Assembly: GCA_027065215.1 (NCBI GenBank)
Contig: JAMOOT010000298.1
Location: 1 to 6,920, forward strand
Length of the DNA stretch: 6,920 bases
Source: Candidatus Omnitrophota bacterium
GTDB lineage: Bacteria; Omnitrophota; Gorgyraeia; S143-82
Direction: 5' to 3'
Position 1 is the first letter of the stretch. Every line of letters begins with the position of its first letter. The notes below the pieces were generated by a model, which worked only from the letters and a program-made list of their open reading frames with translations, made no database searches and was not told the origin of the DNA. The position numbers were made by a program, and so were the translations under genes. Positions 4,683-6,920 of this stretch are shown here, piece after piece.

Positions 4683-6332
4683 ATGGCGAAAAGACACGGT
4701 TCATGGTGGAAACGATTCCTGCATTTTTGTTCTGACAATTTACTTTACATTGTGGTAGGATCCATTTTTCTGATCGCCACTGTCTTAGGAATTGTATTGC
4801 TTAGTAAACTTGACCCATACCATCGCCTTTCACTTTTGGCAAACGCGCTCATTTGGATACCTATGGGTGCACTTAATACCATCCTCTTCGTCATATTTCT
4901 GTACTGGCTTCATTATGGCGGCGGGAGTTTTGCCAAATTGGTAGCCAAAGGCGTAAACCCAGCAGAGGTGGGAGTACACTGGGACGATGTGGTAGGAATG
5001 GAAGAGGCAAAACAAGAGGCAATGGAGGTGGTTAATTTAATAAAGGACCGGACAAAGATAAAGAAAATCGGTGGTAAGGTACTGCGTGGAATACTTATGG
5101 TGGGCCCACCAGGATGTGGTAAGACATACCTTGCCAAGGCTATTGCCACTGAATCCGGCCTTCCTTTTCTATCTATATCGGGTAGTGAATTTGTAGAAAT
5201 CTTTGTCGGAGTGGGTGCATCAAGGATGAGAAAACTATTTAAAACTGCCCGTCGGTTAGCAGATGAATATGGAGGATGCATTATCTTTATCGACGAAATA
5301 GATGCTGTCGCCCGACGAAGGGTATTTAGCGTATTCGGGGGAACGGAAGAAACCAACAGCACTCAGAACCAGTTGTTGGCTGAAATGGATGGCTTGAAAA
5401 GCGATGACAAATATAATATCGTGGTCATTGGTGCTACCAACGCAAGCGAAGAAACCCTGGATCCTGCCCTGCTTCGTCCGGGAAGGTTTGACCGAAAGAT
5501 CTATATCGATCGCCCTTCATTACAAGATCGAGAAAAACTATTTGCATATTATCTGTCCAAGGTAAAGCACGACCCTGACATAGATGTTGGCAGACTTGCC
5601 CGCCGAGCAGTATACAAAAGCCCGGCGGAGATATCCAATATAGTACGAGAGGCAACTATGATTGCCCTGCGAAACGGAAAGGAAGGCATCGGATGGAAAG
5701 AACTATCAGAGGCAATGGAGAGAATAGATTTGGGGATCAAACATCGAACCCATCTCACCCCCCAAGAAAAAGAACGCGTTGCCTACCACGAGGCTGGACA
5801 CCTTGTGGTAATGTACCTACTCCATCCCACTGACGATGTATTCAAGGCCTCTATTATCTCTCGACGACACACTCTCGGTGTGGTCTACCATCAACCCCGA
5901 GAAGAATTTTATACATCTGATAAAGAACGAATCCTTGCCAACATCAAAGTCGCCATGGGAGGATATACTGCCGAAAAGATACGATTCGGAACAACATCAG
6001 ACGGAGTAGGAGGTGATTTTCACCATGCAACTCAACTCGCTCATCGAATGGTCTGGCAATTAGGGATGAATTCCTTAGGGATAGTAGGGGACATCTCTGC
6101 CCTCCCATCTGAGCACCTATCAGAAGAATTGAAGGCAAAACTTAACAACGATATGCAAAGCCTTCTTTCTTCAGCCCAAAGAGAAGTAGAGGACCTTCTC
6201 AACGCCGAGAGGCCCATATTAGATCGTTTTGCCAGAGAACTTATAGCAAAAGAGGAATTAGAATACGATGAGATCGAACGCATTTTTGCCGAATACGGCA
6301 AGACAAATCCTCGTTTTTCTCCTAACACTTAA
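4683..6332 (+). CDS. FtsH-type membrane AAA+ zinc protease, short two-helix form
   Basis: Membrane-anchored ATP-dependent protease of the FtsH family. Two predicted helices (about 20-41 and 57-77) are separated by only about 15 residues, whereas usual FtsH carries a periplasmic domain of about 70 residues there. The AAA module has Walker A GPPGCGKT (141-148), pore loop FVGVGASR (174-181), Walker B IIFIDEID (200-207) and a second-region-of-homology block ending in LLRPGRFDR (263-271), with sensor N253. The protease domain has HEAGH (369-373), with catalytic E370, and a GGDFHHAT segment (443-450) whose D445 fits the third zinc ligand. All catalytic residues are present, so it should be active. 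At 549 residues it is about 60-100 shorter than typical FtsH, mostly from the missing periplasmic part. AGGAGG lies 5 nt before the ATG. It is probably an additional FtsH paralogue with a dedicated job rather than the main one, because it is coupled to a PilT-like ATPase and a lipoprotein. Confidence 0.9.
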   Translation: MAKRHGSWWKRFLHFCSDNLLYIVVGSIFLIATVLGIVLLSKLDPYHRLSLLANALIWIPMGALNTILFVIFLYWLHYGGGSFAKLVAKGVNPAEVGVHWDDVVGMEEAKQEAMEVVNLIKDRTKIKKIGGKVLRGILMVGPPGCGKTYLAKAIATESGLPFLSISGSEFVEIFVGVGASRMRKLFKTARRLADEYGGCIIFIDEIDAVARRRVFSVFGGTEETNSTQNQLLAEMDGLKSDDKYNIVVIGATNASEETLDPALLRPGRFDRKIYIDRPSLQDREKLFAYYLSKVKHDPDIDVGRLARRAVYKSPAEISNIVREATMIALRNGKEGIGWKELSEAMERIDLGIKHRTHLTPQEKERVAYHEAGHLVVMYLLHPTDDVFKASIISRRHTLGVVYHQPREEFYTSDKERILANIKVAMGGYTAEKIRFGTTSDGVGGDFHHATQLAHRMVWQLGMNSLGIVGDISALPSEHLSEELKAKLNNDMQSLLSSAQREVEDLLNAERPILDRFARELIAKEELEYDEIERIFAEYGKTNPRFSPNT

Positions 6333-6920
6333 TTTGGTTGGTTGCGGGGATCTCTTCTCTCTTTATAAGGAAGAAGAGATCCCCACCAGAATCCAACAGG
6401 TCTTAGAGAAAACATATCATGTGCATTCCTCTGTAAGGGTGGTAGAACAAACACTCTGGGTCTACATCCCTCTACCATTTTCCTTACTAAAGGCCTCTCC
6501 TATCCAACAAAAACGCCTGCGAGACATCTTCAATGATGCAACTTATACAACCTCTCGTATTCTCTGGAACAGCAAAAACAAAGATCTAAAATTTTATGCC
6601 ATTGTTATCGCAGATATAACTTCAGGATTTATCCTGTATACTATAGGGCAAGTAGAAGATCTCAAAAAATACTACTTTGAACGGATTTCTATTGATGAAT
6701 TCTCCAAACGAAAGATCTTCGACAAAACCCTCGCATTAGAAATCATCGGAGACAAAGAAGGCAAAACATTCCCTTATTTTAATATTTCTATGCCAAACTT
6801 CTTAGCCGCACTGATAAGTCAGCGAGCAAAAGGGGAGATAGATAGTGATATCAAAATAGATTGGGATACCACCTCTATGGACCACCAAAAATATATGTTT
6901 TCCTTCTATCTACCGTCAGA
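6268..6920 (+). CDS. Lipoprotein of unknown function, 3' end beyond window
   Basis: Open frame of 217 codons that runs off the right edge without a stop. It begins with a lipoprotein signal peptide: MRSNAFLPNTAR, a hydrophobic run ILVFLLTLNLVG, and lipobox LVGC with C26 as the acylated residue. The mature part (27 onward) is soluble in character, with mixed charged and hydrophobic stretches and no further membrane helix. Examples are QTLWVYIPLPFSLL (61-74) and DLKFYAIVIADITSGFI (111-127). I do not recognise a known enzyme or binding motif. The ATG lies inside the end of the FtsH-like gene (65-nt overlap) and has AGAGGA 11 nt upstream. A TTG at 6286 is the alternative start; any later start would lose the signal peptide. 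Co-directional overlap places it in the same transcript as the protease. It would sit on the periplasmic face of the inner or outer membrane. Confidence 0.75.
   Translation, partial: MRSNAFLPNTARQILVFLLTLNLVGCGDLFSLYKEEEIPTRIQQVLEKTYHVHSSVRVVEQTLWVYIPLPFSLLKASPIQQKRLRDIFNDATYTTSRILWNSKNKDLKFYAIVIADITSGFILYTIGQVEDLKKYYFERISIDEFSKRKIFDKTLALEIIGDKEGKTFPYFNISMPNFLAALISQRAKGEIDSDIKIDWDTTSMDHQKYMFSFYLPS
6346..6384 (+). repeat. Strong 13-bp inverted repeat just after the FtsH-like stop
   Basis: Perfect 13-nt arms, GGGGATCTCTTCT (6346-6358) and AGAAGAGATCCCC (6372-6384), enclose a 13-nt loop in which CTT and AAG can pair further. It begins 14 nt after the FtsH-like stop and directly follows the lipobox Cys codon of the lipoprotein. 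No T-run follows on either strand, so a standard rho-independent terminator is not supported. It could hold the 3' end of the upstream message or slow translation of the lipoprotein. Confidence 0.6.

Noticed and set aside
4913..5362. 149-residue minus-strand frame within the FtsH-like gene
   Set aside because: It is antisense to the conserved AAA core; the translation is low-complexity and has no family features.
4683..6332. Inactive FtsH-like pseudo-protease
   Set aside because: Walker A and B, the arginine-finger region, HEAGH and the third zinc ligand are all present, so there is no sign of inactivation.
6346..6384. Intrinsic terminator for the FtsH-like gene
   Set aside because: The stem is strong, but neither strand has a T-run after it, and the lipoprotein frame reads straight through.
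1..6920. CRISPR array, insertion sequence or tRNA gene
   Set aside because: I saw no regularly spaced repeats, no transposase motifs with flanking inverted repeats, and no cloverleaf-like sequence; nearly all bases are in identified genes.

Overview
The window looks like a stretch of chromosome from a Gram-negative-type (diderm) bacterium. Three things suggest this: a TonB-type energy transducer, a lipoprotein with a clear lipobox, and a mixture of ordinary housekeeping genes. Base composition is moderately AT-rich, and the genes are packed tightly with many overlaps. The combination fits poorly studied diderm phyla such as Omnitrophota, but that placement is a weak inference from gene style, not something the sequence proves. 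I see no mobile elements, tRNA or rRNA genes, or CRISPR arrays.

Left part, minus strand (3422 down to 1): a five-gene run in the order rbfA, nrnA, truB, ribF, tonB-like. The first four are ribosome maturation, nano-RNA/pAp turnover, tRNA psi55 synthesis and FMN/FAD synthesis. This is a shortened form of the widespread nusA-infB-rbfA-truB-ribF arrangement. The fifth is a TonB-family protein that starts inside the end of ribF and leaves the window at its left edge. Every junction overlaps by 8 to 38 nt, so the run is probably one transcript with coupled translation.

Middle (3423-3509): an 87-bp divergent promoter region. It holds two sigma-70-like promoters with TATAAT -10 boxes, one per strand, whose -35 boxes lie one base apart. 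A 7-bp inverted repeat frames the rbfA -10 box and is a candidate operator. The plus-strand promoter lies so close to its ATG that the mRNA should be nearly leaderless.

Right part, plus strand (3510 to 6920): a three-gene cassette. The first gene is a PilT-like secretion/pilus ATPase in which the Walker B glutamate is replaced by asparagine; it also has an added acidic tail. The second is a short, two-helix FtsH-type AAA protease with intact ATPase and zinc sites but no periplasmic domain. The third is a lipoprotein of unknown function that starts inside the FtsH gene and runs off the right edge. The likely theme is an envelope-associated ATPase, a membrane protease and a lipoprotein made together. 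This cassette is the part of the window most likely to be undescribed, but its function is inference.
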